Assembly: GCF_021531895.1 (NCBI RefSeq)
Contig: NZ_JAFBIX010000010.1
Span: forward strand, 1-64,000
Direction of reading: 5' to 3'
Origin: Faecalicatena contorta
Lineage (GTDB): Bacteria > Bacillota > Clostridia > Lachnospirales > Lachnospiraceae
Length of the DNA: 64,000 nt
The notes under the pieces were generated by a model. That model ran no database searches. It had not been told where the DNA came from and was given only the letters and a program-made list of their open reading frames with translations. Positions 1 to 8,811 of the stretch are shown here, piece after piece. The position numbers and the translations under genes are program-made. How positions within the stretch are numbered: position 1 is the stretch's first letter; each line of letters opens with the position of its first letter.

Positions 1-94
1 TTTTTCAAGGCATAGTATCCTCTATGTCCAATGTTTATGTCCATTTCTCGCAAATTTCTTTTCCTGCACGATATTCAGTTGTCAATTTTCGCTT

Positions 95-117
95 GGAATC
101 TCATTCATTGAGATTCC
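95..117. repeat. perfect inverted repeat (9-bp stem, 5-nt loop)
   Basis: The arms GGAATCTCA and TGAGATTCC are exact complements around a 5-base loop. No T-run follows on either strand, so it is not a convincing intrinsic terminator. It lies between the tandem coaX-start-like repeats and the window edge. The rest of 1-94 shows no open reading frame or recognisable RNA. Confidence 0.5.
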
Positions 118-125
118 GAGAAGTT

Positions 126-224
126 ATATTACTAACAGCATGTTCTTTTTCCTCCTGCATCTATTACTAACAGCATGTTCTTTTTCTTTCTAAACTGCTG
201 CAAACAGCATGTTCTCTTTCCTCC
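126..224 (-). repeat. three tandem ~35-bp units, each an SD plus ATG start resembling coaX
   Basis: On the minus strand the unit AGAACATGCTGTT occurs three times, with ATG codons at 210, 176 and 141 (34- and 35-base periods), two preceded by GGAGGAAA. The reading frames are very short. The middle one starts MLLVIDAG and stops after 14 codons; the others stop after 5-6 codons. Type III pantothenate kinase (CoaX) proteins begin MLLVIDVGNTN, and coaX often follows birA in related Clostridia. The repeats may therefore be duplicated or decayed coaX start regions. No intact coaX is visible before the window ends, so this is an inference. Confidence 0.45.
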
Positions 225-553
225 TACACTTCTTCGCCTAAAAAGAATACTTTATAGTACATCTGCAGAGCTTCCAGCAAGTCTTTCTTCTCTCTCTGTA
301 GCTGCTTGATCTTGAGCTGGCTTCCGATATCGTCGAACATTGGATCGCCTTCTTCAGACGTTACTTCGAAGCACAGTTCTCCGTTTTCTTCATAGACCAG
401 TGTCAGGATTCCGCCCACATCGTGGACGTAGAGAACGCACATAATCTTTAATTCATCTTTGACTGTATCCGGCAGTTGATCAAAATCCGGATTCAAATAA
501 TATTTTTCTTCATACGAATTGGCGCCGCAGAGCACCACTTTTTCATCATACAT
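224..553 (-). CDS. small conserved protein, DUF6145-like
   Basis: This is a protein of about 109 residues beginning MYDEKVVLCGANSYEEKYYLN. It has no membrane segment or signal peptide and ends in a Lys/Glu-rich helical stretch. I recognise it as like the DUF6145 family of Lachnospiraceae, whose function is unknown. The ATG at 553 is preferred because GAGGAG lies 9 bases upstream. An ATG at 559 is too close to that site, and the longest frame (from 589) runs far into birA. The chosen start overlaps the birA stop by 8 bases, which suggests translational coupling at the end of the argF-birA operon. Confidence 0.75.
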   Translation of the reverse strand: MYDEKVVLCGANSYEEKYYLNPDFDQLPDTVKDELKIMCVLYVHDVGGILTLVYEENGELCFEVTSEEGDPMFDDIGSQLKIKQLQREKKDLLEALQMYYKVFFLGEEV

Positions 554-1526
554 ATCCATATACTCCTCTGACAGACACTTCTCCGGCATAGATGACTTTT
601 TCCTGCCCGTCGGGTAATCTTACGAGCAGTTCTCCTGTCTCGTTGATGCCCAACGCGTGGGCCTCGTATTCATTACCAGGCTCCAGTACTTTTACATCCT
701 GATCTTTGTTCACAAGCAGGGAATTGTACTGTTCTTTTACTCCTGACAGATCTTCTGTCTGGAGAAATGTCTCATAGCATTTTTCAAATTGTTCCATTAT
801 GGCGGCAATCAGTTCGGAGCGTTTCACATTCCGTCCCAATTCAAGCTTCAGTGAAGTCGCTGTATTCTGGATGTCTTGCGGAAATGTCTCCTGATTCACG
901 TTGATTCCGTCTCCGATGACCACGTGGTTGATGTAATCGATCTCCGTGCTCATCTCCGTCAGGATTCCGCAGATCTTCTTACCATTTCTCACAATATCAT
1001 TGGGCCACTTAATACCTGTATCCAGACCCGTTACCTGACGGATTCCTTCTGCCACCGCAATGGCCATCAGAAGTGTAAGCTGTGGGGCTTTCATCGGGGA
1101 TATCCTTGGATACAGTAATATCGTCATATAGATGCTGCTTCCAGCCGGTGATTCCCAGGCTCTTCCCCGGCGGCCTTTCCCAGCGATCTGTCGGTCGGCC
1201 ACAAAAAGCGTACCGTGTTCTGCCCCCTTTTCGCCGGCATCCTTGGCCCGATTGTTGGTCGAATCCGTCTCGTCATAATAAACGGTATGTCTTCCGGCCC
1301 ATTCTGTCTTCATCAGACTGTCGATCTCAGCCTGTGACATGACATCCGGACTGTCGATCAGACGGTACCCTTTATTACGCACCGCTTCGATCTGATAGCC
1401 TTCTTTTTTCAACTGTTCCATCACCTTCCACACAGCTGTACGTGATACGTGGAAATCATCACATAACTGCTGGCCGGATATATAGTTGTCACTTTCTTTC
1501 AGTAAGCGTAAGATCTCCGCTTTCAT
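546..1526 (-). CDS. birA: biotin operon repressor / biotin-[acetyl-CoA-carboxylase] ligase
   Basis: This 326-residue bifunctional BirA joins biotin, through biotinyl-AMP, to the carrier domain of carboxylases and can repress biotin genes. An N-terminal winged helix (about residues 1-58) precedes the ligase domain. The ligase domain carries the biotinyl-AMP loop GKGRRGR (116-122) and KWPND (173-177), and an SH3-like C-terminal domain follows. Length and order match group II BirA. The ATG directly follows the argF stop (TAG then ATG), with the Shine-Dalgarno GGAGAGAG inside the last argF codons, so the two are coupled. DNA binding is inferred from the HTH; no biotin gene is present here. Confidence 0.95.
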   Translation of the reverse strand: MKAEILRLLKESDNYISGQQLCDDFHVSRTAVWKVMEQLKKEGYQIEAVRNKGYRLIDSPDVMSQAEIDSLMKTEWAGRHTVYYDETDSTNNRAKDAGEKGAEHGTLFVADRQIAGKGRRGRAWESPAGSSIYMTILLYPRISPMKAPQLTLLMAIAVAEGIRQVTGLDTGIKWPNDIVRNGKKICGILTEMSTEIDYINHVVIGDGINVNQETFPQDIQNTATSLKLELGRNVKRSELIAAIMEQFEKCYETFLQTEDLSGVKEQYNSLLVNKDQDVKVLEPGNEYEAHALGINETGELLVRLPDGQEKVIYAGEVSVRGVYGYV

Positions 1527-2519
1527 CTATCTCTCTCCTAATGTTGCTGTCATGACTGCTTTGATGGTATGCATACGGTTCTCCGCTTCATCAAATACCT
1601 TGGATTGTTCGGATTCAAATACTTCGTCCGTAACTTCCATATCATCGATGCCGAAGCGGTCATGAATTTCCTTTCCAATCTTGGTCTTCAGATCATGGAA
1701 CGCTGGCAGACAGTGCAGGAAGATTGCTTTTTCTCCGGCATTTTTCATAACTTCTGCAGTCACCTTATACGGAGTCAGCTCTCGGATTCGTTCTTCCCAT
1801 ACTTCATCCGGCTCACCCATAGATACCCATACGTCTGTATAGATTACATCCGCATCTTTTGTACCGGCTTCAACGTCTTCAGTAAGGGTGATAGTAGCTC
1901 CACTCTCTTTCGCATATCCTTTACAAGTCTCTACCAATTCTTCATTTGGGAAATAATTCTTTGTGGTACATGCAACAAAATGCATTCCCATCTTGGCACA
2001 TGCAATCATCAGGGAATTACCCATGTTATATCTTGCATCGCCCATGTATACCAGCTTGATTCCTTCCAGATGTCCAAAATGTTCACGGATGGTCAGAAGG
2101 TCTGCCAGCATCTGTGTCGGGTGGTATTCATTGGTCAGTCCATTCCATACCGGAACGCCTGCATATTTGGCAAGTTCTTCAACGATTTCCTGCCCAAATC
2201 CACGATACTCTATTCCGTCATACATTCTTCCCAATACACGTGCTGTATCCTCAATGCTTTCCTTTTTGCCGATCTGTGATCCGCTCGGGTCAAGATAAGT
2301 AGTTCCCATTCCCATGTCGTGAGCTGCTACTTCGAAAGAGCAACGGGTTCTGGTGCTGGTCTTCTCAAAGATCAATGCCACATTCATGCCTCTGTATTTA
2401 TCAACGGGGATTCCATTCTTCTTCTTTTCCTTCAAATCTGCTGCCAGATCAAGCAAATATGTAATCTCTTCCGGAGTATAGTCCTTTAATGTCAAAAAAT
2501 TTCTTCCTTTTAAGTTCAT
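1527..2519 (-). CDS. argF: ornithine carbamoyltransferase
   Basis: Converts ornithine and carbamoyl phosphate to citrulline in arginine biosynthesis, or runs in reverse in the deiminase pathway. The carbamoyl-phosphate signature STRTR and the ornithine motif HCLP are both present. From the ATG at 2519 the protein is 330 residues, normal for the family. An SD-like AAAGGA lies 8-10 bases upstream and a second ATG two codons earlier is possible. Oddly, the reading frame stays open upstream into a patatin-like gene with no stop between them, so a 650-residue fusion could also be made. Because the argF start is complete and has its own ribosome site, separate translation is more likely. No other arg gene adjoins it. 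Confidence 0.93.
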   Translation of the reverse strand: MNLKGRNFLTLKDYTPEEITYLLDLAADLKEKKKNGIPVDKYRGMNVALIFEKTSTRTRCSFEVAAHDMGMGTTYLDPSGSQIGKKESIEDTARVLGRMYDGIEYRGFGQEIVEELAKYAGVPVWNGLTNEYHPTQMLADLLTIREHFGHLEGIKLVYMGDARYNMGNSLMIACAKMGMHFVACTTKNYFPNEELVETCKGYAKESGATITLTEDVEAGTKDADVIYTDVWVSMGEPDEVWEERIRELTPYKVTAEVMKNAGEKAIFLHCLPAFHDLKTKIGKEIHDRFGIDDMEVTDEVFESEQSKVFDEAENRMHTIKAVMTATLGER

Positions 2520-3627
2520 CTTCATTTCCTTTCTCAGCTGCGTTAGTACATGTACGAACCTTGGAAGGTTCAACTGGTCGTTTCGTGTTTCATATTTCTT
2601 ATATACAATATCATATAATTCGTCTACTGTGTATATCTGATATTTCGGAATCCGTAATAATTTCGCCGCTGCCTCCAACATTCCCATGAATAATTCCTGA
2701 TCCGAGAATCCAAGCGGCAGCTTGAGCACAAATGCAATCTCCGCCTTTTCAATCTCCCGAATCTCTTTCATGAGTTCTTCATAATACGCCTCGTCATGGG
2801 TCTGCTTCAGATAATATATGAATCCCTCCAGGCCATACACCATCCGCTTCGCATCGTAATAGCCAATCATCAGATTCTGTCGACTCCGTTTTCCCGAGAA
2901 TTCTATAATACTTCCCAATTTTACACGTGGTGCGATCTCATATTTTACGCCATCATCCGGCATCCTGACCCGCGGTTCACGGCCCGGTCCATAGATACGC
3001 ACTTCGATGATATCTTTATACCCCCGCTTCACCAGCGAACCGAGCGGCACATTATTGACGACTCCGCCGTCGATATACTTTTTCCCGTGGATTCGTTCGT
3101 TCTTAAACCCGATGAGATAAGCACTTGCTAACAAGAAATCTTCCAGCATGCCTTCCGGGATCTCTTCCATCTCCAGATCCAGCTCGCGAAATTCTGACAA
3201 TGAAAATGTCAGCAGGCAGAATTCCTTGCCGCTTCTGCGGATGGCTTCTTCATCGATCGTCTCGTGAATCAGCTGCCGCAGAGGAGTAATGTCCACACCT
3301 CCGTCTTTCAACAACGTCTTCACCTCATTTAAGAATTCGCGAAGTGACATCTCCTTTTGAAACAAGCGTTCCATCCAATCGTCATCAATATCCATGACTG
3401 TAGAAAATGTCATCTGCTTCCATATATCTTCTGCTTTCTCAACGTCTCCCATGCAAACGAGGGCGCCATTTAATGCGCCCACGGATGTTCCTGCCACTGC
3501 ATTGATCTTAACACCTGCTTCTGTGAGAGCTTTCCACGCGCCAATCTGATACGCACCTCTCGCACCGCCGCCGTCAAATACAAGGCCATATTCTTTTGAT
3601 GTGTCAATGATGGGTCTCAGAATCCAT
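2520..3627 (-). CDS. patatin-like phospholipase, probable frameshift at start, open into argF
   Basis: The product is a patatin/RssA-type Ser-Asp acyl hydrolase. The frame carries the oxyanion loop [11 protein letters not shown], the nucleophile elbow GTSVG and the catalytic-dyad motif DGG (in [11 protein letters not shown]). Two oddities mark it. The only ATG with a good SD (AAAGGA; ATG at 3627) reads just MDSETHH before a stop. Removing one base near 3621 would give [16 protein letters not shown] and restore the frame. As it stands, translation would need ATT, CTG or the internal GTG at 3497, which lies after the oxyanion loop. Second, the gene has no stop before argF. It may be a damaged gene, a sequencing error or a real fusion partner. 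Confidence 0.75.
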
Positions 3628-3642
3628 CACATCCTTTCCTAT

Positions 3643-4572
3643 CTACTCGTCTTTTGCTCCGACTTCTGCCAGAGACTTTACAAGACCCGCAATTCCCTGA
3701 ATCTCAGATGGAATGATGATCTTGGTTGCTTTTCCATCTGCCGCCTTCTCAAATGCTTCTAAGCTCTTCATCGTAAGGACTGCCTCATCGGCTCCGGCAT
3801 CTTTCAGGAAACGAATACCATCTGCATTGGCCTGCTGTACCTTAAGAATTGCCTCAGCCTCACCTTCTGCCTGGCGGATCATAGCTTCCTTTTGAGCCTC
3901 CGCACGCAGGATTGCAGCCTGCTTCTCAGCCTCTGCATCCAGGATCGCGGATTCCTTATGTCCTTCTGCCACCAGAATCGTAGATTTCTTCTCACCTTCT
4001 GCACGCAGGATTGCTTCACGACGTTCACGCTCTGCCTTCATCTGCTTCTCCATCGCATCTTGAATGGCTGCAGGTGGAATGATATTTTTCAGTTCGACAC
4101 GATTTACCTTAATTCCCCATGGATCCGTTGCCACATCAAGGGATGCTCGCATCTTAGTATTGATCGTCTCCCTGGAAGTCAGCGTCTGATCCAGCTCCAG
4201 ATCACCGATAATATTACGGAGCGTGGTTGCTGTCAGATTCTCAATCGCCATGATCGGATTGGCAACTCCATAACAGAACATCTTTGGATCCGTAATCTGG
4301 TAAAATACGACTGTATCGATCCGCATGGTAACGTTATCCTTGGTGATCACCGGCTGCGGTGCAAAGTCAACGACCTGCTCTTTCAGATCTACCTTTCGTG
4401 CCACCCGGTCAATGATCGGTACTTTAAAATGAAGTCCGGTACCCCAGGTTGCCTGATAAGCTCCCAGTCTCTCCACAACCAGCGCCTGTGCCTGTCTGAC
4501 GATCTTGACACAGGATATCAACAGTATTACTACAATAACCAATAAAATAATTCCTAAAATTTTCCCTATCAT
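3643..4572 (-). CDS. SPFH/Band 7 (stomatin/QmcA-type) membrane protein
   Basis: This 309-residue protein has one N-terminal membrane segment (about 4-22), followed by a prohibitin-homology domain (about 25-185). A long Ala/Glu/Lys coiled coil (about 185-250) follows, with repeats such as ILRAEGEK, and a short C-terminal tail. Such proteins form oligomeric scaffolds at the membrane and are linked to membrane microdomains and quality control. It overlaps the upstream nfeD-like gene by 4 bases, the usual SPFH-NfeD pairing, so the two are one translational unit. The substrate is unknown. Confidence 0.9.
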   Translation of the reverse strand: MIGKILGIILLVIVVILLISCVKIVRQAQALVVERLGAYQATWGTGLHFKVPIIDRVARKVDLKEQVVDFAPQPVITKDNVTMRIDTVVFYQITDPKMFCYGVANPIMAIENLTATTLRNIIGDLELDQTLTSRETINTKMRASLDVATDPWGIKVNRVELKNIIPPAAIQDAMEKQMKAERERREAILRAEGEKKSTILVAEGHKESAILDAEAEKQAAILRAEAQKEAMIRQAEGEAEAILKVQQANADGIRFLKDAGADEAVLTMKSLEAFEKAADGKATKIIIPSEIQGIAGLVKSLAEVGAKDE

Positions 4573-5009
4573 TTTTTCTCCTCTCTGGCTCTTACAATTA
4601 ATTTTACGCCTTGAATCCCATCTACAACAACAACTGTATTTTTAGCAATCTTGCCGTCTGGCTCATCGGTCTTGGCAGACCATTCCTGACCTCGAATCTC
4701 TACCCGCCCGACGGCCTGCATCGTATCAATGTCTTCCAATACCAATGCCTGCTGCCCAATCAGGCTCTCTGCATTTGTCTTCTGCCTTTCCTGATTAAAA
4801 TACTTTACCGCGATTGGTCTCGTCATCACCAACAGTACAATAGACACTGCGAGAAATACAACAATCTGAACTGTGGTTCCGAATCCCATCAGACCTGCAC
4901 AGAATGCGATCAACGCACCTCCGGCAAACCAGATCGTAGTCAATCCCATCGTAACGATTTCAATAATCAGCAGAACAACAAATATCGCCAGCCAATAAAT
5001 TGTCTGCAT
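4569..5009 (-). CDS. NfeD-like membrane protein
   Basis: This 146-residue protein has two or three N-terminal membrane helices (about 5-22, 28-44, 48-64). A soluble C-terminal OB-fold region (about 85-146) carries the pattern VEIRGQEWSAKT, typical of short NfeD proteins (NfeD1b class, without the ClpP-like protease). It is encoded directly upstream of, and overlaps, the SPFH gene. The family's role is thought to be assembly or anchoring of the SPFH scaffold. The start is the only reasonable ATG and lies after a short A/T-rich spacer. Confidence 0.9.
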   Translation of the reverse strand: MQTIYWLAIFVVLLIIEIVTMGLTTIWFAGGALIAFCAGLMGFGTTVQIVVFLAVSIVLLVMTRPIAVKYFNQERQKTNAESLIGQQALVLEDIDTMQAVGRVEIRGQEWSAKTDEPDGKIAKNTVVVVDGIQGVKLIVRAREEKK

Positions 5010-5086
5010 GAACTTTCGCCTCTTTTCTTAAATGATAGTATTCCTTGCCTTATATATTACTATACTTTTCCCCTAAGCGCAATTCT

Positions 5087-5884
5087 CTATCCCTCATGTC
5101 GGCGTCTCTGACGTCCCGCTTCAAACATCAGGACGGATGCCGCGATTGCAGCGTTCAACGATTCTACCTGACCTTCCATAGGTATCTTAATATAAATATC
5201 TGCCAATTCTGCAGTCTCCTGTGACAGACCATTTCCTTCATTCCCAATCAAAAATGCACATGGTCTTCCATAATCTTCTTCGTCATAATCATGTCTCCCA
5301 TCCAGATGTGCCGCATAGACACCGATGCCTGCTTCTTTCAGACTCCCGATCGCCGCCTTCAGGTCTTCCACATAGCAGAACGGCATACGGTAAATGGAAC
5401 CCATGGTCGAGCGTATGGTCTTGGGATTATAGATGTCCACGCATTCCCGGTCCATCACAATTCCCGTCACGCCAGCTCCCTCTGCCGTTCGAAGGATGGT
5501 GCCAAGATTCCCCGGATCCTGAAGGTGTTCCAATACCATGATCATCGGACATTGACCGGTGATTACTTTTTCCAGTGGATATTCCATTTGCCGGACCACA
5601 CAGAGAACTCCCTGCGGAGTCTTCGTATCGGATGCATAAGCATATACCGTATCCGACAATTCTTCCGGACGGATTCCTGTACCTTGCAGCACCGCTTCTA
5701 CCGTATCTTTTTCCTTCTTATAAAAGGATTCTGACACGTAGACTTCTTCCAGCTGATCTGTCGGCACTTCACGGAACATACGGATTCCTTCTACCAGAAA
5801 TACCCGTTCTTCATCTCTTGCTTTCTTTTTCTTCTTCAGATTCACCAGACGCTTGACTCTGGCATTTGAAGTACTTGTAATCAT
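5087..5884 (-). CDS. TrmH/SpoU-family RNA 2'-O-methyltransferase
   Basis: A 265-residue SPOUT methyltransferase using S-adenosylmethionine on a ribose 2'-OH of rRNA or tRNA. The N-terminal L30e-like substrate-binding domain (about 1-100) begins with ITSTSNARVKRL. The knotted C-terminal domain has the family motifs NLGTILRTAE, FLIGNEGNGLS and VESLNAAIA. The exact target (23S G2251-type or other) cannot be read from the sequence. It is transcribed with the potassium-uptake genes upstream, with only about 20 bases between them. Confidence 0.9.
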   Translation of the reverse strand: MITSTSNARVKRLVNLKKKKKARDEERVFLVEGIRMFREVPTDQLEEVYVSESFYKKEKDTVEAVLQGTGIRPEELSDTVYAYASDTKTPQGVLCVVRQMEYPLEKVITGQCPMIMVLEHLQDPGNLGTILRTAEGAGVTGIVMDRECVDIYNPKTIRSTMGSIYRMPFCYVEDLKAAIGSLKEAGIGVYAAHLDGRHDYDEEDYGRPCAFLIGNEGNGLSQETAELADIYIKIPMEGQVESLNAAIAASVLMFEAGRQRRRHEG

Positions 5885-5907
5885 ATGATTTCCTCCACTC
5901 TTTCGTG

Positions 5908-6549
5908 TCAGATATTTTCCAGATCCTTATTCGCACCCACTAATATCATGACCATTCCATCTTCCAGCGCTTTCTCGGGATTCGGATTCACTTCTACGTC
6001 TTCTCCCACCTTAATTCCAACTACATTGATTCCATACTTTCGTCTGACATCCAGATCCTGCAGAGACTTTCCGATCCAGCCACGTGGAATCACCGTCTCT
6101 ACCAGGCTATAATCTGGTGACAGCGCAATCCAGTCAGCAAAATTTGCAGACATTAGATTCTTCGCAAGGCGGACTCCCATTTCCTTTTCCGGAAATATAA
6201 TCGCATCTGCACCGATTTTCTTTAAAACAGTCGCATGAAGATCATTTTTCGCTTTGGAAATAACGTATGGCACGCCTATTTCTTTACAGACTAGTGTTGC
6301 CATAATACTGGCTTCCATGTTATCCGCAACTGCGACTACTACTCCATCCAGATTCTTCGTGCCCAGCGACCGGACAACATCTGGATCTCCAAAATCCGCT
6401 TTCATCGCGTAGGATACAGAATTGGAAATATCTTCTATCCTCTCCATATCGTCATCCACTACGATGACTTCACATCCAAGTCCCTGCAGCGCAATCGCCA
6501 CGCTCTCACCAAAGCTTCCCAGGCCAAATACTGCGTATTGTTTCTTCAT
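5908..6549 (-). CDS. TrkA/KtrA-type potassium channel regulatory protein
   Basis: A 213-residue cytoplasmic RCK protein. It has an N-terminal Rossmann fold with the nucleotide loop GLGSFG (about 9-14) and an acidic VDDD after strand 2, then an RCK_C domain (about 135-213). It gates the partner TrkH/KtrB channel in response to ATP/ADP or NAD(H). Its length fits the single-RCK KtrA/TrkA class rather than the double TrkA of enterics. It lies about 35 bases downstream of the channel gene in the same operon. Confidence 0.92.
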   Translation of the reverse strand: MKKQYAVFGLGSFGESVAIALQGLGCEVIVVDDDMERIEDISNSVSYAMKADFGDPDVVRSLGTKNLDGVVVAVADNMEASIMATLVCKEIGVPYVISKAKNDLHATVLKKIGADAIIFPEKEMGVRLAKNLMSANFADWIALSPDYSLVETVIPRGWIGKSLQDLDVRRKYGINVVGIKVGEDVEVNPNPEKALEDGMVMILVGANKDLENI

Positions 6550-6583
6550 TTTTCTACCCCCATTTATGAGTCTGTTTCCGACA

Positions 6584-7963
6584 TTATCCTACCATAATCC
6601 GCTCTGGTGGAAGTTCCCGAATTCTGTCCCGCGGATTCGGTTTCCCAGCAAAGAGCAGCGCCAGTGTCATCGGTCCCAACCTTCCTATATACATCATCAT
6701 CATAATTACAACCTGGCTTGCCCGTGACAGATGCGGTGTCAGATCAGCCGTCAATCCTACCGTTCCGATTGCAGATGCCGTCTCATACATGATATTTAAA
6801 AATGGCACTTCATCCGGTTCTATAATCGTAATCACGGTCGTACCTGTAAGAAATACCGTAAATGCAAGCATTACAATCGTAAATCCCATCCGGAAATTCT
6901 CTTTTGAAATCTTACGACCAAAGCACTCGGTATCATTTCCCCCACGAATCAATGTAATGCAAGAAAGCACCAACATCGTAATCGTCGTAGTCTTCACACC
7001 ACCTGCAGTTCCCATCGGCGATCCTCCGATGAACATCAAGATAATACTGATGAATCTCGTCTCCTCGTGTAATTTAGCCTGTGGTATCGTAAAGAATCCA
7101 GCAGTCCTCGTCGTTACCGACTGAAACAGCGATGCCATTACCTTCTGCCCCAGCCTCAGATTGCCAAGAGTCTCCGGATTATGATATTCCAATGTAAATG
7201 TAAGTACCGCTCCAATTCCCAGCAGAACCAATGTCGTCACAATTGCAAGTTTCGAGTGAAGCTTAAGCCTTGTAAACCACCATTTTCTTGGAACTTCACG
7301 ACGATATATTTTCCGTCCGTTATCAATCACATCATACCAGACAACGAATCCAATGCCGCCCAGGACAATCAATGACATTGTCGTAATATTCATCAATGGA
7401 TTTGTCACATATCCTGCAAGACTGGAATCCCCCAGAATGTCAATACCCGCATTACAGAATGCAGAGACAGAATGAAAAATTGCATAGCCGATTCCCTTGA
7501 TCAGATGATACTCCGGGACAAACTGAAATGCATACAACACCGCACCGACACTCTCCACAAAAAAAGTACCGATCAATATCTTCTTCACCATTCCAACGAT
7601 GCCGCCAAGTGATGTCATATTATAAGTTTCCTGCAGCACAACCCGCTCTTTCACGGTAATCCTTCTCTTCAAAATCAGGAAAAAAGCAGTCGCACAGGCA
7701 ATCACCCCAAGTCCTCCGATCTGAATCAATACCAGAAGAATCACCTTCCCAAACACAGTAAACTGCGTTGCCGGAGTCACCGTCACAAGCCCCGTCACAC
7801 AGACGGCTGTTGTAGCCGTAAATAATGCATCCATAAAAGATATCGGCTCCTGATTACTGACAGGCAGCCACAAAAGAAATGCACCGATCAATATCACAAG
7901 AAGAAATCCCGCAACCAAAATTCCCATGGTATTCCATCGGATGCTTCGCTTTTTCTGCTTCAT
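6584..7963 (-). CDS. TrkH/KtrB-family potassium uptake channel subunit
   Basis: A 459-residue integral membrane protein with about ten hydrophobic segments arranged as four M1-P-M2 repeats. Selectivity-filter-like turns appear as TAVCVTGL, SAFCNAGI, TRTAGF and SAIGTVGL. It mediates K+ (possibly Na+-coupled) uptake and is the membrane partner of the RCK protein encoded next. A positively charged N-terminus and GGSPMGTAGG, typical of the family, support the call. It leads the three-gene unit that ends with the RNA methyltransferase. Confidence 0.93.
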   Translation of the reverse strand: MKQKKRSIRWNTMGILVAGFLLVILIGAFLLWLPVSNQEPISFMDALFTATTAVCVTGLVTVTPATQFTVFGKVILLVLIQIGGLGVIACATAFFLILKRRITVKERVVLQETYNMTSLGGIVGMVKKILIGTFFVESVGAVLYAFQFVPEYHLIKGIGYAIFHSVSAFCNAGIDILGDSSLAGYVTNPLMNITTMSLIVLGGIGFVVWYDVIDNGRKIYRREVPRKWWFTRLKLHSKLAIVTTLVLLGIGAVLTFTLEYHNPETLGNLRLGQKVMASLFQSVTTRTAGFFTIPQAKLHEETRFISIILMFIGGSPMGTAGGVKTTTITMLVLSCITLIRGGNDTECFGRKISKENFRMGFTIVMLAFTVFLTGTTVITIIEPDEVPFLNIMYETASAIGTVGLTADLTPHLSRASQVVIMMMMYIGRLGPMTLALLFAGKPNPRDRIRELPPERIMVG

Positions 7964-8040
7964 GAATCTATCCTCTTTTTTCTTTCTAATGTACCTATGA
8001 TATCACAATTATATTTATTCTGGGGGATACTGTCAAATGA

Positions 8041-8121
8041 ATTAGGGACAGGGTAAATTGAATTGGGGACAGGGTGAATTTAGTTTGGGACGGGGGAAAT
8101 CTCAATTTCCCCCGTCCCAAA
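8041..8121. repeat. palindromic element R1 (GACGGGGG subfamily)
   Basis: Two tandem GGGACAGGGT motifs (8045 and 8066) are followed by a perfect 17-bp hairpin, TTTGGGACGGGGGAAAT with a CTCA loop (8084-8121). The hairpin touches the stop codon of the response regulator. It could also act as a terminator, but the side motifs recur at several other loci in this window. Confidence 0.85.
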
Positions 8122-8811
8122 CTATACCTTGAAGCGATATCCCACGCCCCAGATGGTCTCGATATACTGTGGATTGGAAGTGTCCATCTCTACTTTTTCG
8201 CGAATCTTCTTGATATGCACAGTCACGGTCGCGATATCTCCGATGGATTCCATATCCCATATCTCACGGAACAATTCTTCTTTTGTGTATACATGATTCG
8301 GATGGCTGGCCAGGAATGTCAGAAGATCGAATTCTTTTGTGGTAAATGTCTTCTCTTCTCCGTTGATCCAGACTCTTCTTGCTGTTGTATCAATCTTAAG
8401 TCCTCGAATCTCAATCACTTTATTAGCTTCTTTGGCGCTTCCTGTCAGTCGGTCATATCTGGCAAGATGGGCTTTGACTCGCGCTACCAGCTCGCTTGGG
8501 CTGAATGGCTTTGTCATATAATCATCGGCTCCCAGGCCAAGGCCACGGATCTTGTCAATATCGTCTTTTTTGGCAGATACCATTATAATGGGTGTATTTT
8601 TCAGATCTCTGATCTGTCGGCAGATATCGAAGCCATCAATTCCCGGAAGCATCAGGTCTAAAATAAACATGTCATAATCTTCACTCAATGCTTTTTTTAA
8701 CCCCGTCTCACCATCATTGGCTACTTCTACCTGAAATCCACTCAGCTCCAGATAGTCTCGTTCCAGTTCTGCAATCGCCTCTTCATCTTCTACGATTAAT
8801 ATTTTACTCAT
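8122..8811 (-). CDS. OmpR/PhoB-family response regulator
   Basis: A 229-residue response regulator. The receiver domain (about 1-115) has the acidic pair EDEE near the N-terminus, the phospho-acceptor Asp in FILDLMLPG and the conserved Lys in MTKPFSP. The C-terminal winged helix (about 130-229) ends in ETIWGVGYRFKV. The start at 8811 is chosen because AGGAGG lies 8 bases upstream; the frame is open further but overlaps the kinase gene. It overlaps the 3' end of the kinase by 8 bases, so the pair is co-translated. The signal and regulon are unknown. Confidence 0.93.
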   Translation of the reverse strand: MSKILIVEDEEAIAELERDYLELSGFQVEVANDGETGLKKALSEDYDMFILDLMLPGIDGFDICRQIRDLKNTPIIMVSAKKDDIDKIRGLGLGADDYMTKPFSPSELVARVKAHLARYDRLTGSAKEANKVIEIRGLKIDTTARRVWINGEEKTFTTKEFDLLTFLASHPNHVYTKEELFREIWDMESIGDIATVTVHIKKIREKVEMDTSNPQYIETIWGVGYRFKV

